Assembly: GCF_000759885.1 (NCBI RefSeq)
Contig: NZ_JNAH01000008.1
Location: 372,001-436,000, forward strand
DNA: 64,000 nt
Direction of reading: 5' to 3'
Source: Prochlorococcus marinus str. GP2
Lineage (GTDB): Bacteria > Cyanobacteriota > Cyanobacteriia > PCC-6307 > Cyanobiaceae
How positions within the stretch are numbered: position 1 is the stretch's first letter; each line of letters begins with the position of its first letter. This document shows positions 10,506 through 20,364 of this stretch, piece after piece. Below the pieces are notes generated by a model. That model ran no database searches, was not told the origin of the DNA, and worked only from the letters and a program-made list of their open reading frames with translations. The position numbers and the translations under genes are program-made.

Positions 10506-12044
10506 TCATTGAGACAATATCTCAATTGTTTGCAGTTTTGCATCTCGATAGTAATGATTCAATATTTCTTTATAAGAGAATCCTAATTTAGCCATTTCGA
10601 TTGCTCCTGACTGAGATAAACCTACACCATGACCGAAGCCTCCTCCTCTCAAAAGCCATAAATCATCACTTAATTTATTAATAGTAAACAAATTACTAGG
10701 TATAAAATTTAATACTCGTCGAATATCATCTTTAACTAGAACAATAGATTTATTGACTTTGTCCGTTTGTATTTCTAATTTTGTCACTCTGCCACTAGAA
10801 CCACGTTCAATAGAATTTAAATCCAAAACATTATCATTATTATTTATGAGTTTGTTTTTAATTAACTTTTCTTTAATTTCAAGACTAGAAATTTTCTTAT
10901 TCCATCGAAAGAGAGAATGATTACTACCATAAAACTTTTCTTTATCAAAATCTAAAAAGTTATTTAAATCAGATTCATTTGTAATTGGGAGTTCAAAAAT
11001 TTTATTTAATGATTTAGAACCATCAATGATTGAATTGAAATAAAAATAATCTTGAATTTGCCAAGACTCGCCTGCAGTAGCAGATACGCCACCATTAGAA
11101 CCATGGTAAAAAGCATTTATTGGTTGATTTCTATAAGTGAGAATTAAATTTGAAGTTTCTTCTATGGCTTTTTGCACGGTTTTATTTGAAATTTTAGGTG
11201 GCTTATAAACTTGACATTGAGTGGTTATACATAAATGATATTTATCCATACTAAATCTATCAGAATTAAATATTCCCCAAGTTCTTGCAATAACTGCTTG
11301 AGCCTTGAGTGCTTCTAAAGGAGAATTCGGTCCAATTTCATATGGCAAAACACCTGCCAAATAGTCATCAAATTCAATTTTTTGTACTAATGTCCAAGTT
11401 CCATATGAATCTTTTATTAAATAAAAATTTTTACCAAAATTGACACCATTTATTTTTATTTCCTCTTGAGCATAAATATTTATAGGTCCTTCGAGTTTCA
11501 TAACACTATATTCATTGTGAAGAACAGGAGTAATTTGAAAGTTTTTTATTTTTCTGGAAATCTTATTTTTTGATTCAAACTCTGGCAGATCATCTTGAAA
11601 TGGAATCCATACTTCCCAATTTTTAGGGTATGCAACAGTAGTTTCAAATCCTTTCTCTTTAAGTTTGACTGCTTGTTTTTTTGCTGACTCATAGCTAGCA
11701 AATGGACCGAAAACAATTCTTTCTATTATTTTTGGATTTTTGATGGGTATATCCACCCAGCTAATATTAATTTGTTTTGATTTATGTTTAATACCATTAG
11801 ACGATATCAGGTTTAAAAACCCTTTATCAGCATTAAAAATGATATTCCTTTTTTTTGAAAAACTGTCATTCTCCCCGCCTAAATATTGCTTTAAACCAAT
11901 TAAAAATTTTCCTTTTTTAATTTCCTTATTTAATTCAACCTTCAGCAATTCTTCTCCTTTTACATCTGAAGTAAATGTAGTGTTTATTATTAAGAGAGAA
12001 ATACAACTTAAAAATAAGTTTAAAAAGGTAAATTTAAGTTTCAT
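10506..12044 (-). CDS. SpoIID/LytB domain protein with SPOR-like segment
   Basis: Probable exported peptidoglycan-active protein; SpoIID proteins are lytic transglycosylases or amidase enhancers. A signal-peptide-like N-terminus (about 1-30, hydrophobic core LFLSCISLLII) is followed by a SPOR-like segment near 108-143 (GPFASYESAKKQA, then LKEKGFET) and a SpoIID domain. The domain has YLAGVLPYEIG, LKAQAVIARTW and the C-terminal GGGFGHGVGLSQSGA then ILNHYY signature. 512 residues. Located 26 bases upstream of the MgdA-like gene on the same strand. Its role in a non-sporulating cyanobacterium is presumably wall remodelling. Confidence 0.85.
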   Translation of the reverse strand: MKLKFTFLNLFLSCISLLIINTTFTSDVKGEELLKVELNKEIKKGKFLIGLKQYLGGENDSFSKKRNIIFNADKGFLNLISSNGIKHKSKQINISWVDIPIKNPKIIERIVFGPFASYESAKKQAVKLKEKGFETTVAYPKNWEVWIPFQDDLPEFESKNKISRKIKNFQITPVLHNEYSVMKLEGPINIYAQEEIKINGVNFGKNFYLIKDSYGTWTLVQKIEFDDYLAGVLPYEIGPNSPLEALKAQAVIARTWGIFNSDRFSMDKYHLCITTQCQVYKPPKISNKTVQKAIEETSNLILTYRNQPINAFYHGSNGGVSATAGESWQIQDYFYFNSIIDGSKSLNKIFELPITNESDLNNFLDFDKEKFYGSNHSLFRWNKKISSLEIKEKLIKNKLINNNDNVLDLNSIERGSSGRVTKLEIQTDKVNKSIVLVKDDIRRVLNFIPSNLFTINKLSDDLWLLRGGGFGHGVGLSQSGAIEMAKLGFSYKEILNHYYRDAKLQTIEILSQ

Positions 12045-12135
12045 AAGTTAGAACTTTCTTTATCAATTAAAAACTTTAATTTGCACCAATGCCTATAAAG
12101 GTTTAGATTACTCTAATTAAACACATTTGACTTAA

Positions 12136-12333
12136 ATGTCTAAACTAAAAACTCGTAAATCAGCTGCTAAAAGATTTAAAGCTACTGCGACGGGTAAATT
12201 CATGAGAAGAAGAGCTTTCCATAATCATTTACTTGATCATAAAAGCTCGAAATTAAAAAGACATCTATCAACAAAAGCAGTAGTTGATGAAAGAGATGCT
12301 GATAATGTAAGATTAATGATTCCATACGCATAA
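12136..12333 (+). CDS. rpmI: 50S ribosomal protein L35
   Basis: Small, highly basic ribosomal protein of 65 residues, the usual length. The sequence shows the family start ([13 protein letters not shown]), the RRRAFHNH segment and a HLLDHKSSK core. It is 28 bases upstream of rplT, the widespread rpmI-rplT pairing. No infC is present immediately upstream, unlike in many bacteria; the upstream neighbour is a divergent wall-protein gene. Confidence 0.97.
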
Positions 12334-12361
12334 ATCTTTAACCAATTTTTATTAGATATTC

Positions 12362-12709
12362 ATGGCACGCGTAAAAAGAGGCAACATAGCCAGAAAACGA
12401 AGAAACAAAATCTTAAATCTTGCAAAAGGTTTTAGAGGCGGCAACAAAAATCTTTTCAGAACGGCAAACCAAAGAGTGATGAAAGCTCTTTGTAATGCTT
12501 ATAGGGATAGAAGAAGAAGAAAAAGAGATTTTAGAAGACTTTGGATTTCTAGAATAAACGCATCTGCCAGAATAAATGGAACAAACTATAGCAAGTTAAT
12601 AAATGGCATGAAAAATTCAGAAATTATCATTAACAGAAAAATGCTTGCTCAATTAGCCTTAAACGATCCTAAGTGTTTTGAAAAAATTGTTTCTTCCGTT
12701 AGTAATTAG
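12362..12709 (+). CDS. rplT: 50S ribosomal protein L20
   Basis: Binds 23S rRNA early in large-subunit assembly. 115 residues, strongly basic, with the family N-terminus ([18 protein letters not shown]), the KGFRGG element and an [18 protein letters not shown] core. Paired with rpmI and probably co-transcribed; in other bacteria L20 represses this operon by binding its mRNA, but I cannot identify such a site here. Confidence 0.98.
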   Translation: MARVKRGNIARKRRNKILNLAKGFRGGNKNLFRTANQRVMKALCNAYRDRRRRKRDFRRLWISRINASARINGTNYSKLINGMKNSEIIINRKMLAQLALNDPKCFEKIVSSVSN

Positions 12710-12746
12710 AAAAAAAGAATATAATTTAGAAAATTAATTATTAATA

Positions 12747-13304
12747 ATGGAAATTTCTTCCTTTCAATCCTATTTAATAATTCTTTTTGTCGTATTAATA
12801 ATAATTTCTATTTTTGTATTCAGACAATTTCTAAAAACAAGAAGTGAAGAATTAAATTTAGTAAAATTCGAGCAGAAAGGTTTAGATTCTCTCACTCAAG
12901 CTACAGAATTATATGAATTTGGTTCTATTCAGATAAAAAAAAGATTATACTCTGAGGCAACTAAAACTTTTTTAAAAGCAATTGAAAATTATGAAAATGA
13001 ACCTGATGAAGCCAAGGCGATAATAAATAATGCTTTAGGATTTTCTTATGCTGCTCAAAATGAATTTAAGAAAGCAATAAAACACTATAACTTTGCTATA
13101 AAATCGCTCCCTGAATATCCTATAGCCCTAAATAACCTCGCATCAGCACAACAGCGTTTACTTGAGTACGACTTAGCATATGCAACTTATCAAAAGGTTT
13201 TAGTGATAGATCCAAAAAACAAAACGGCCATTAAAAAAAGTAAGGAGTTAGAAAAAAGAAATAATTATAAACCTTATAAAGGTATAAAAGATAAGGGATT
13301 TTAA
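12747..13304 (+). CDS. Membrane-anchored TPR protein
   Basis: 185 residues with one N-terminal hydrophobic helix (about 9-28) followed by a soluble region of tetratricopeptide repeats. Recognisable repeat cores are [33 protein letters not shown] and [17 protein letters not shown], i.e. three TPR units between about 65 and 165. TPRs bind other proteins; the partner is unknown. The gene lies 37 bases after rplT and its stop is two bases from the ATG of thiG, so it may be co-transcribed with both. Function unassigned. Confidence 0.8.
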   Translation: MEISSFQSYLIILFVVLIIISIFVFRQFLKTRSEELNLVKFEQKGLDSLTQATELYEFGSIQIKKRLYSEATKTFLKAIENYENEPDEAKAIINNALGFSYAAQNEFKKAIKHYNFAIKSLPEYPIALNNLASAQQRLLEYDLAYATYQKVLVIDPKNKTAIKKSKELEKRNNYKPYKGIKDKGF

Positions 13305-13306
13305 AT

Positions 13307-14101
13307 ATGAAAAATTATTCATCTTTACTAATTGGAGGAAAACAATTTTCCAGTAGATTAATGGTAGGTACTGGCAAATACAAATCTACTCAAGATATGG
13401 TAGAAAGTTTGTCAAATTCTGAGACTGAAATTATAACCGTCGCTGTTAGAAGAATTAAAAATAATCAGACCGGAGAAAATTTACTCGAAAAGATCAACTG
13501 GAAAAAATACTGGATGCTTCCTAATACAGCTGGTTGCGTTAATTCAGATGAAGCAGTCAGAATAGCAATTTTAGGAAGAGAACTTACAAAATTATCTGGT
13601 CAAGAAGAAAATAATTTTGTAAAGTTAGAAGTAATTCCAGATAAAAAGTATTTACTACCAGATCCAATAGAAACCCTTAAAGCAGCCGAAATTTTAATAA
13701 AAAAGGGTTTTGCTGTACTTCCTTATATCAATGCAGATCCTATTCTTGCAAAAAGACTAGAAGAAATAGGTTGTGCAACTGTAATGCCATTAGGCTCGCC
13801 TATTGGCTCTGGGCAAGGTTTATTAAATTTATCAAATATAAGAATAATTATTGAGAATGCAAAAGTGCCAGTAATAATTGACGCAGGAATTGGAGTGCCA
13901 AGTGAAGCCTCTCAAGCTATGGAACTTGGTGCTGATGGCGTCTTAATCAATAGTGCTATAGCACAAGCTGAAAATCCTCCTCTAATGGCTCAGGCTATAA
14001 ATTATGGAGTTAAAGCTGGCAGGCAAGCTTTTCTATCGGGAAGAATTAAAAAACAAGACTTTGCAGTTGCAAGTTCACCTGAGAAAAATATATCTTTTTA
14101 A
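13307..14101 (+). CDS. thiG: Thiazole synthase
   Basis: Forms the thiazole ring of thiamine from deoxyxylulose phosphate, dehydroglycine or glycine imine, and ThiS thiocarboxylate. 264 residues, a TIM barrel. The Schiff-base lysine is Lys106 in the FVKLEVI segment, and phosphate-binding loops [10 protein letters not shown] and [11 protein letters not shown] are intact, as is the [12 protein letters not shown] strand. Two bases separate it from the TPR gene. No TPP riboswitch is visible in front, as expected for an internal operon gene. Confidence 0.96.
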   Translation: MKNYSSLLIGGKQFSSRLMVGTGKYKSTQDMVESLSNSETEIITVAVRRIKNNQTGENLLEKINWKKYWMLPNTAGCVNSDEAVRIAILGRELTKLSGQEENNFVKLEVIPDKKYLLPDPIETLKAAEILIKKGFAVLPYINADPILAKRLEEIGCATVMPLGSPIGSGQGLLNLSNIRIIIENAKVPVIIDAGIGVPSEASQAMELGADGVLINSAIAQAENPPLMAQAINYGVKAGRQAFLSGRIKKQDFAVASSPEKNISF

Positions 14102-14272
14102 TTCTCTAAATTAAGCAAAGTTTTAAAAAGAGGTTAAAAATTTATTATTTGATTTTATTTATTGTATTAAGAAAGAAGATTTGAAACTATTTACAATGTT
14201 TTTTCGCAAATTGGAAGCACACTGTAGTAATTTAATAAATATATTATGAATCTATTAATTCTGGAGTTCTGA

Positions 14273-15466
14273 GTGAAAGTTATTGTTCTAGGTGGAGATG
14301 GTTTTTGCGGTTGGCCTTGTGCGGTGAATTTAGCAGAGCAAAATCATGATGTAATTATTGTCGACAATTTAAGTCGTAGAAAAATTGATATTGATTTAGA
14401 GGTAGAATCTTTAACTCCAATTGCTTCGATAACAGAACGACTTTCTGCATGGGAAGAAATTGGAGGTAAGCCTATAAGATTTATTAACATGGATATCTCT
14501 AAGCAATATCAAAAATTACTCAATTTGCTAATTGATGAAAAACCAGATTCCGTGATCCATTTTGCAGAACAAAGAGCAGCACCTTACTCTATGAAATCGA
14601 GTTTTACTAAAAGGTATACAGTAGATAATAATGTTAATGGCACCCACAATCTTCTGGCGGCAATAGTAGAGAGTAATTTAGATATTCATGTTGTTCATTT
14701 AGGAACAATGGGAGTCTACGGATATGGATCACATAGAGGAGCAACAATTCCAGAAGGTTATCTAAAAGTTGAAGTTCCTCAACCAGATGGAAGTCGCTTT
14801 GAAGAAGAGATATTACACCCCGCAAGTCCAGGTAGTGTTTACCATATGACTAAAACTTTAGATCAATTATTATTTCTTTACTACAACAAAAATGATCTTG
14901 TTAGAATCACTGATCTACATCAAGGCATTGTTTGGGGAACAAATACAGAAGCAACTTTAAAAGACCCTAGATTGACAAACCGATTTGACTATGACGGAGA
15001 TTATGGAACTGTTCTAAACAGATTTTTAATGCAAGCTGCCATTGGATATCCATTAAGTGTTCATGGGACAGGAGGACAAACAAGAGCATTTATACACATA
15101 AAAGATTCTGTAAAATGTGTACAACTTGCTCTTGAGAATCCTCCAAAACCTGGAGAGAGAGTCAAAATTTTTAATCAAATGACTGAGAGTCATCAAGTTG
15201 GAGAACTAGCTAAAAAAGTTGCGTCTCTAACAGGAGCTGATATCAATTATTTACCTAATCCAAGGAATGAAGCAGTAGAAAATGATCTCATTGTTGATAA
15301 TAAATGCTTTATAGAATTAGGTTTAAACCCAACGACTCTTGATAATGGCTTATTAGAGGAAGTTGTTGAAGTTGCTAAAAAATACTCCAATAGATGTGAT
15401 ATTAAGCGCATACCTTGTGTTTCATCTTGGACTAAAAAACAAGCTAAGGCTATAAAGACTAATTAA
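14273..15466 (+). CDS. sqdB: UDP-sulfoquinovose synthase
   Basis: Converts UDP-glucose and sulfite to UDP-sulfoquinovose, the head-group donor for the thylakoid sulfolipid SQDG. An extended SDR enzyme of 397 residues: the dinucleotide loop GGDGFCGWP is at 7-15, the catalytic Thr145 is in GTMGVYG, and Tyr190 and Lys194 form YHMTK. The GTG start is supported by a GGAG six bases upstream. The preceding 171-base gap separates it from thiG and probably holds its promoter. Next gene sqdX completes the pathway. SQDG lets picocyanobacteria save phosphorus. Confidence 0.97.
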   Translation: MKVIVLGGDGFCGWPCAVNLAEQNHDVIIVDNLSRRKIDIDLEVESLTPIASITERLSAWEEIGGKPIRFINMDISKQYQKLLNLLIDEKPDSVIHFAEQRAAPYSMKSSFTKRYTVDNNVNGTHNLLAAIVESNLDIHVVHLGTMGVYGYGSHRGATIPEGYLKVEVPQPDGSRFEEEILHPASPGSVYHMTKTLDQLLFLYYNKNDLVRITDLHQGIVWGTNTEATLKDPRLTNRFDYDGDYGTVLNRFLMQAAIGYPLSVHGTGGQTRAFIHIKDSVKCVQLALENPPKPGERVKIFNQMTESHQVGELAKKVASLTGADINYLPNPRNEAVENDLIVDNKCFIELGLNPTTLDNGLLEEVVEVAKKYSNRCDIKRIPCVSSWTKKQAKAIKTN

Positions 15467-15493
15467 AATTTCTGAAATAATTACCCTAAGAAA

Positions 15494-16627
15494 GTGAAAA
15501 TTGCATTGTTTACTGAAACTTTTTTACCCAAAGTTGACGGCATAGTAACAAGACTGACTAAAACGATTGAATTTTTAATAAAAAATGGTGATGAAGTTAT
15601 AATTTTTTGTCCAGAAGGGTGTCCAGAAACATATATGGGAGCAACTGTAGTTGGAGTTGCTGCAATGCCATTACCCTTATATCCAGAGTTGAAACTTGGT
15701 TTACCAGGTCCTGCAGTCTCAGATAAGTTAGAAAAATTTAACCCAGATTTGATACATGTTGTTAATCCAGCTGTACTTGGCTTAGGCGGCATATGGTTGG
15801 CGAAAACTAATAATATTCCTTTAATTGCTAGCTACCATACTCATCTTCCTAAATATCTAGAACATTACGGAATGGGTATGTTAGAGCCGCTTTTGTGGGA
15901 ATTACTTAAAGCAGCTCATAATCAAGCCTTATTAAATTTATGCACTTCCACAGCAATGGTCAATGAATTAAAAGATAAAGGTATTCAAAGGACTGCTCTT
16001 TGGCAAAGAGGAGTAGATACTTATAGTTTCAGACCAGATTTGAGAAGTGAGAAAATGAGAGAAACATTATTTGGAAAATATAAGGATGCTAATTATTTAT
16101 TGATTTATGTAGGAAGATTATCAGCCGAAAAACAAATTGAGAGAATTAAACCAGTCTTAGAAAGTATCCCTAATGCTTGCCTAGCACTTGTAGGGGATGG
16201 ACCTTATAGAAACCAACTTGAAAAAATCTTCGAAAATACAAAGACTAATTTCATAGGATATTTATCTGGCGATGAACTTGCTAGCGCCTATGCCTCTGGA
16301 GATATATTTTTATTTCCCTCTAGTACAGAAACACTTGGATTAGTTTTACTTGAAGCAATGGCAGCAGGATGTCCAGTGATCGGAGCCAACAAGGGGGGGA
16401 TTCCAGATATAATTAGTGATGGGATTAATGGTTGTTTATATGATCCTGATGAAAAAGATAATGGGGTACAAAGTTTGATTGAAGCGACAAAAAAAATTCT
16501 AGAGAATGAAGATCAAAGAGAAGTTATGAGGAAAGAGGCACGAAATGAAGCTGAAAAATGGGACTGGAATCAAGCAACTTTACAACTACAAAATTATTAT
16601 TCAAATACTCTCAAAGAATTAGATTAA
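15494..16627 (+). CDS. sqdX: Sulfolipid synthase (SQDG glycosyltransferase)
   Basis: Transfers sulfoquinovose from its UDP form to diacylglycerol. A GT4, GT-B-fold enzyme of 377 residues, with the N-terminal FLPKVDGIVTRL signature and the E-x7-E sugar-nucleotide motif in the TETLGLVLLEA segment near 278-288, followed by AAGCPVIGANKGG. GTG start, 27 bases after sqdB. The pairing with sqdB makes the specific assignment strong; the family alone would only indicate a lipid glycosyltransferase. Confidence 0.94.
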   Translation: MKIALFTETFLPKVDGIVTRLTKTIEFLIKNGDEVIIFCPEGCPETYMGATVVGVAAMPLPLYPELKLGLPGPAVSDKLEKFNPDLIHVVNPAVLGLGGIWLAKTNNIPLIASYHTHLPKYLEHYGMGMLEPLLWELLKAAHNQALLNLCTSTAMVNELKDKGIQRTALWQRGVDTYSFRPDLRSEKMRETLFGKYKDANYLLIYVGRLSAEKQIERIKPVLESIPNACLALVGDGPYRNQLEKIFENTKTNFIGYLSGDELASAYASGDIFLFPSSTETLGLVLLEAMAAGCPVIGANKGGIPDIISDGINGCLYDPDEKDNGVQSLIEATKKILENEDQREVMRKEARNEAEKWDWNQATLQLQNYYSNTLKELD

Positions 16628-16639
16628 ACTTAATCTTAA

Positions 16640-16888
16640 TTATGCTACGTGTGGAGGCGTAGGATTACTATACGAACTTAAAGGTAGTATTAAAGTAGCG
16701 ATATTTTGATTCTTTTCAGGCCTTTTTTTCTTTGGAAATTTTTTACCAAAAGGTACTCTTATAACGTTAGTTCCCTCAATGGAACAAATATTTGAGTTAT
16801 CTTCTGAAAAATTATTGACAAAGTTTGGTAAGTCAACATTTTTAACTGGCAGGTGCTTAACATTACCAGATTGAAAATCTTTGGTCAT
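16640..16888 (-). CDS. Small unknown protein, 82 residues
   Basis: I do not recognise this protein. It has an acidic/polar N-terminal half, one cysteine in the NICSIEG segment, a basic patch FGKKFPKKKRPEK and a hydrophobic stretch ATLILPLSS before a Pro-rich end; no signal peptide or complete membrane helix. It is convergent with sqdX and separated from gcvP by 129 bases. Coding status is supported mainly by an ATG-started open frame filling an otherwise empty gap and by non-random composition. Could be a lineage-specific small gene. Confidence 0.55.
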   Translation of the reverse strand: MTKDFQSGNVKHLPVKNVDLPNFVNNFSEDNSNICSIEGTNVIRVPFGKKFPKKKRPEKNQNIATLILPLSSYSNPTPPHVA

Positions 16889-17017
16889 AGCTTCAAATAC
16901 CCCAAAAAATTTGATGCTCGAATATTTTAATAAAAAAATTTAAAAAAATTCTATAAGAAAATATTAAATTTTTATTCACATTGATAATAACCAAGTAAAC
17001 ACAAGTACGCTAGTCTT

Positions 17018-19927
17018 TTAAGCACATTTTTTTTCTTCTAACGTCTCTCCTTGATTTACATTACAAGAACAAATTAAATTGCGATCGCCGTATGCATTAT
17101 TAATCCTAGAAACTGTGGACCAAAACTTTATAGTTGTAGGAGTTTTATAAGGAAAAGAAGCTTTTTCTTTAGAATAAGGATAATGCCAATTATCAGCAAT
17201 CAACTCTTTAAGCGTATGGGGAGCATTACTTATTACATTATTATTTTTTAATTCAATATTATTTTCTATTTCACTGATTTCTTCTCCGATCAATAGCATA
17301 GCCTCACAAAATCTATCTAATTCTGCCAAACCTTCACTTTCGGTAGGCTCTATCATTATGGTCTCTGGAACAGGCCAACTTATAGTTGGGGCATGAAAAC
17401 TATAATCTATTAATCTTTTAGCTAAATCATTTACACTCAAACCGGTTTTGGATTTTAAATCTCTAAAATCTAAAATACATTCATGTGCGACAAAATTATT
17501 TTTTCCTTTATAAAGAATCTTAAATTTATGCTTTAAAGAATGCGCAATATAATTTGCAGATAAAATTGCATGCGAAGTTGCTTTTCTTAAACCACTAAGA
17601 CCAGCCATTTTTATATACATCCAACTTATTGGAAGAATACTTGCACTCCCATTCTTGGCGGAAGATACGAAATTGGAACTATTAAAGAAATTATTATCAA
17701 TTAACGAATGAGTAGGAAGAAATGGGCTTAAAGTTTCTGATGCCGCTACTGGACCAACTCCTGGACCACCGCCACCATGTGGAATACAGAATGTTTTATG
17801 TAAATTCAAATGACAAACATCAACACCATAGTCCCCGGGTTTACATAATCCAACCTGAGCATTCAAATTTGCTCCATCTAAATAGACAAATCCTCCAACA
17901 GAATGAATTAATTCACATATCTTTCTAATTTGTAATTCAAAAACTCCATGAGTAGAAGGATAGGTCAACATAAGAGCTCCGATTTGGTTATCAAATTTCT
18001 TGACCTTGGTCGACAAATCTTGAAAATCAATATTTCCTTCGTCATCACATTCAACAGTTAAAACATCAAAACCTGCCATAACTGCACTAGCAGGATTGGT
18101 TCCATGAGCACTTTTAGGAATTAAACATTTTTTTCTTAAAAGTTCGCCTTTTGATTCAAAATAAGAATTTATTGCCAATAAACCCGCAAACTCTCCTTGA
18201 GAACCTGCATTTGGTTGAAAAGAAACTGATTTTAAACCAACAATATCACTTATCCATTTTTCTAGGTCAGATATTATTTTTGAATACCCCTTAGTTTGAT
18301 CTGACGGAGAAAAAGGATGGATAGAAGATAAATTAGCCCAAGAGACTGGATTTAACTCTGCTGCAGAATTTAACTTCATGGTACAACTTCCTAATGGCAT
18401 CATTCCATCTACCAAAGAAAAATCTTTTTCAGCAAGTCGGTATATATATCTCATTAATTCAGTTTCACTTTGATAATTAGTGAATATATCTTGCTGCATC
18501 CATTCAGTGGATCTCAGAGCTAAACTTTCAAGATGAAATCCTTTATCAAATTTTATATGCTCTAAATCTTCTTTTTTTTCTATGAGGTTCGCTATGAAAG
18601 TCAAAATATCTTTGATTTCTTTTTCATTACTAAGCTCATCTAAAGAGATCCCAAAGCCAGTTGAATCTTCAATAGTTGATCCCAAGGGCAAAATTCTAAA
18701 GTTAAAGCCGTTTTTTAACGCTTCATTATGGATCTTTTGGGAATGCTCAGAATAAACATCTACACTATCAAATCTAATCCCATCAGGTATATCAAAACCT
18801 AAATCAACCAAACATGATTCTAAGTTTATTCTCAACTCCACTAATCTCTTAGCAATTTGCGTTAATCCAGAGGGGCCATGATAAATAGCATAAAAAGAAG
18901 AAATTATGGCTAATAAAGATTGAGCAGTACAAATATTACTTGTGGCCTTCTCCCTTCTAATATGTTGCTCTCTTGTTTGCAATGCTAGTCTTAAAGACTT
19001 TTCTCCATTTTTAGAGAGAGTTTGCCCAACAATTCTTCCAGGTATCAGCCTTTTATATTTTTCGCTACATGCAAAATATGCGGCATGAGGGCCACCAAAA
19101 CCCATTGGAACACCAAATCTTTGCATACTACCCACTGCTACATCAACACCAAATTCAGAAATTGGTTTAATTAAGACTTGTGCCAATGGATCAATACAAG
19201 CCGATACAATAATTTCTGATCTATGTGCTTGGGATATTAAGAATGTGGGGTCAAATAATTCGCCATTTTTACCGGGTAATTGCAACAAAATTCCAAAGAC
19301 ATCATCATGATTAGGAAGGTTACTTTGAGTAAAGCGTTTTAAGAATATTCCCAAAGGTTTTGCTCTGGTTTGTAAAACATTAAAAGTATGATCAAAAACA
19401 TTTGATTCTACTAAGTACACTTTTGAAGATTTATTTTTTCTTGCAGCAAAACTCATGGCCATAGCTTCTGCAGCAGCAGTCCCCTCATCTAACAAAGATG
19501 CATTGGCGACAGGGAATCCTGTTAGTTCACAAACAATAGTTTGAAAATTAAATAAAGCTTCTAATCTTCCTTGCGCAATTTCTGCTTGATATGGAGTATA
19601 AGATGTGTACCACCTAGGATTTTCAAGAACATGTCTTTGAATTACTTTAGGCATGTGATTGCCATAGTAACCAAGGCCTATTAGTGATCTCATTTTGGTA
19701 TTCTTCTTCGCAATCTCTTCTAATTCATTTAAAGCCTCAATTTCTGAACAACCTTGGGGCAATATTTCTGAAGATTTATCTTTAAACCGAATATCTTCAG
19801 GAATAACTTGATTTATAAATTGGTCAATATTATTAAAACCAAGCTTGTTCAGCATAATTCTTTCATCATTATCTCCTAACCCGAGATGTCTATCTATAAA
19901 CAAATCGGACCCAAATTTGGATGTCAT
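17018..19927 (-). CDS. gcvP: Glycine dehydrogenase (decarboxylating), P protein
   Basis: PLP enzyme that decarboxylates glycine and passes the aminomethyl group to GcvH; central in photorespiratory glycine turnover and C1 supply. 969 residues, the fused long form with both homologous halves. The PLP lysine is in HLNLHKTF near residue 710, followed by the glycine-rich GGGGPGVGP loop. The N-terminal half shows RHLG, YTPYQAE and MQRFGVPMGFGGPHAA. Downstream of gcvH by 45 bases. The extreme C-terminus is cysteine-containing (CSCNVNQGE, then CA) and looks specific to this lineage. Confidence 0.97.
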   Translation of the reverse strand: MTSKFGSDLFIDRHLGLGDNDERIMLNKLGFNNIDQFINQVIPEDIRFKDKSSEILPQGCSEIEALNELEEIAKKNTKMRSLIGLGYYGNHMPKVIQRHVLENPRWYTSYTPYQAEIAQGRLEALFNFQTIVCELTGFPVANASLLDEGTAAAEAMAMSFAARKNKSSKVYLVESNVFDHTFNVLQTRAKPLGIFLKRFTQSNLPNHDDVFGILLQLPGKNGELFDPTFLISQAHRSEIIVSACIDPLAQVLIKPISEFGVDVAVGSMQRFGVPMGFGGPHAAYFACSEKYKRLIPGRIVGQTLSKNGEKSLRLALQTREQHIRREKATSNICTAQSLLAIISSFYAIYHGPSGLTQIAKRLVELRINLESCLVDLGFDIPDGIRFDSVDVYSEHSQKIHNEALKNGFNFRILPLGSTIEDSTGFGISLDELSNEKEIKDILTFIANLIEKKEDLEHIKFDKGFHLESLALRSTEWMQQDIFTNYQSETELMRYIYRLAEKDFSLVDGMMPLGSCTMKLNSAAELNPVSWANLSSIHPFSPSDQTKGYSKIISDLEKWISDIVGLKSVSFQPNAGSQGEFAGLLAINSYFESKGELLRKKCLIPKSAHGTNPASAVMAGFDVLTVECDDEGNIDFQDLSTKVKKFDNQIGALMLTYPSTHGVFELQIRKICELIHSVGGFVYLDGANLNAQVGLCKPGDYGVDVCHLNLHKTFCIPHGGGGPGVGPVAASETLSPFLPTHSLIDNNFFNSSNFVSSAKNGSASILPISWMYIKMAGLSGLRKATSHAILSANYIAHSLKHKFKILYKGKNNFVAHECILDFRDLKSKTGLSVNDLAKRLIDYSFHAPTISWPVPETIMIEPTESEGLAELDRFCEAMLLIGEEISEIENNIELKNNNVISNAPHTLKELIADNWHYPYSKEKASFPYKTPTTIKFWSTVSRINNAYGDRNLICSCNVNQGETLEEKKCA

Positions 19928-19972
19928 ATTAAAATATTTTTCTTTAAAATAGCTCGTTTTAAAAAATTTGCC

Positions 19973-20362
19973 TTATTTTGGTACAACCTTTGATTGATAT
20001 TCCTCAGAAGTCATCAAATCAGCAATTGATGCTTTTAATTCTGGTTTTAAAATGACTAACCAACCTTCTCCAATCGGATCATTCTGTAAAAGCTCAGGAT
20101 TCTCAATAACACTTTCATTTACAGAAACTATTTCCCCTGAAAAAGGTAAATAGACTTCCTCAACGGCCTTAACTGATTCTATTGTTCCAAAAGTCTCACC
20201 TTTCTCTAAAGTCGCCCCTTGATCAGCTAACTCAACAAAAACGATATCACCTAATTGATCTATAGCAAATTCACTAACTCCAATTTTTAATAATCCGTTT
20301 TCTTCCAAAACATATTCATGAGTATCAGCATAGTTTAGGTTGTCTGGAAACTGGTAAGACAT
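19973..20362 (-). CDS. gcvH: Glycine cleavage system H protein
   Basis: Lipoyl carrier protein shuttling the aminomethyl intermediate between GcvP, GcvT and the L protein. 129 residues; the lipoylated lysine is Lys65 in the GTIESVKAVEE motif. The ATG is two bases after the stop of the PLP lyase-like gene, so translation is probably coupled. gcvT is not here but about 18 kb away at 37.8 kb. Confidence 0.97.
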   Translation of the reverse strand: MSYQFPDNLNYADTHEYVLEENGLLKIGVSEFAIDQLGDIVFVELADQGATLEKGETFGTIESVKAVEEVYLPFSGEIVSVNESVIENPELLQNDPIGEGWLVILKPELKASIADLMTSEEYQSKVVPK

Positions 20363-20364
20363 GA

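Noticed and set aside
11740-12051. Open frame of 103 codons opposite the SpoIID gene
   Set aside because: It lies inside the opposite-strand signal and SPOR region; the composition is that of a shadow frame.
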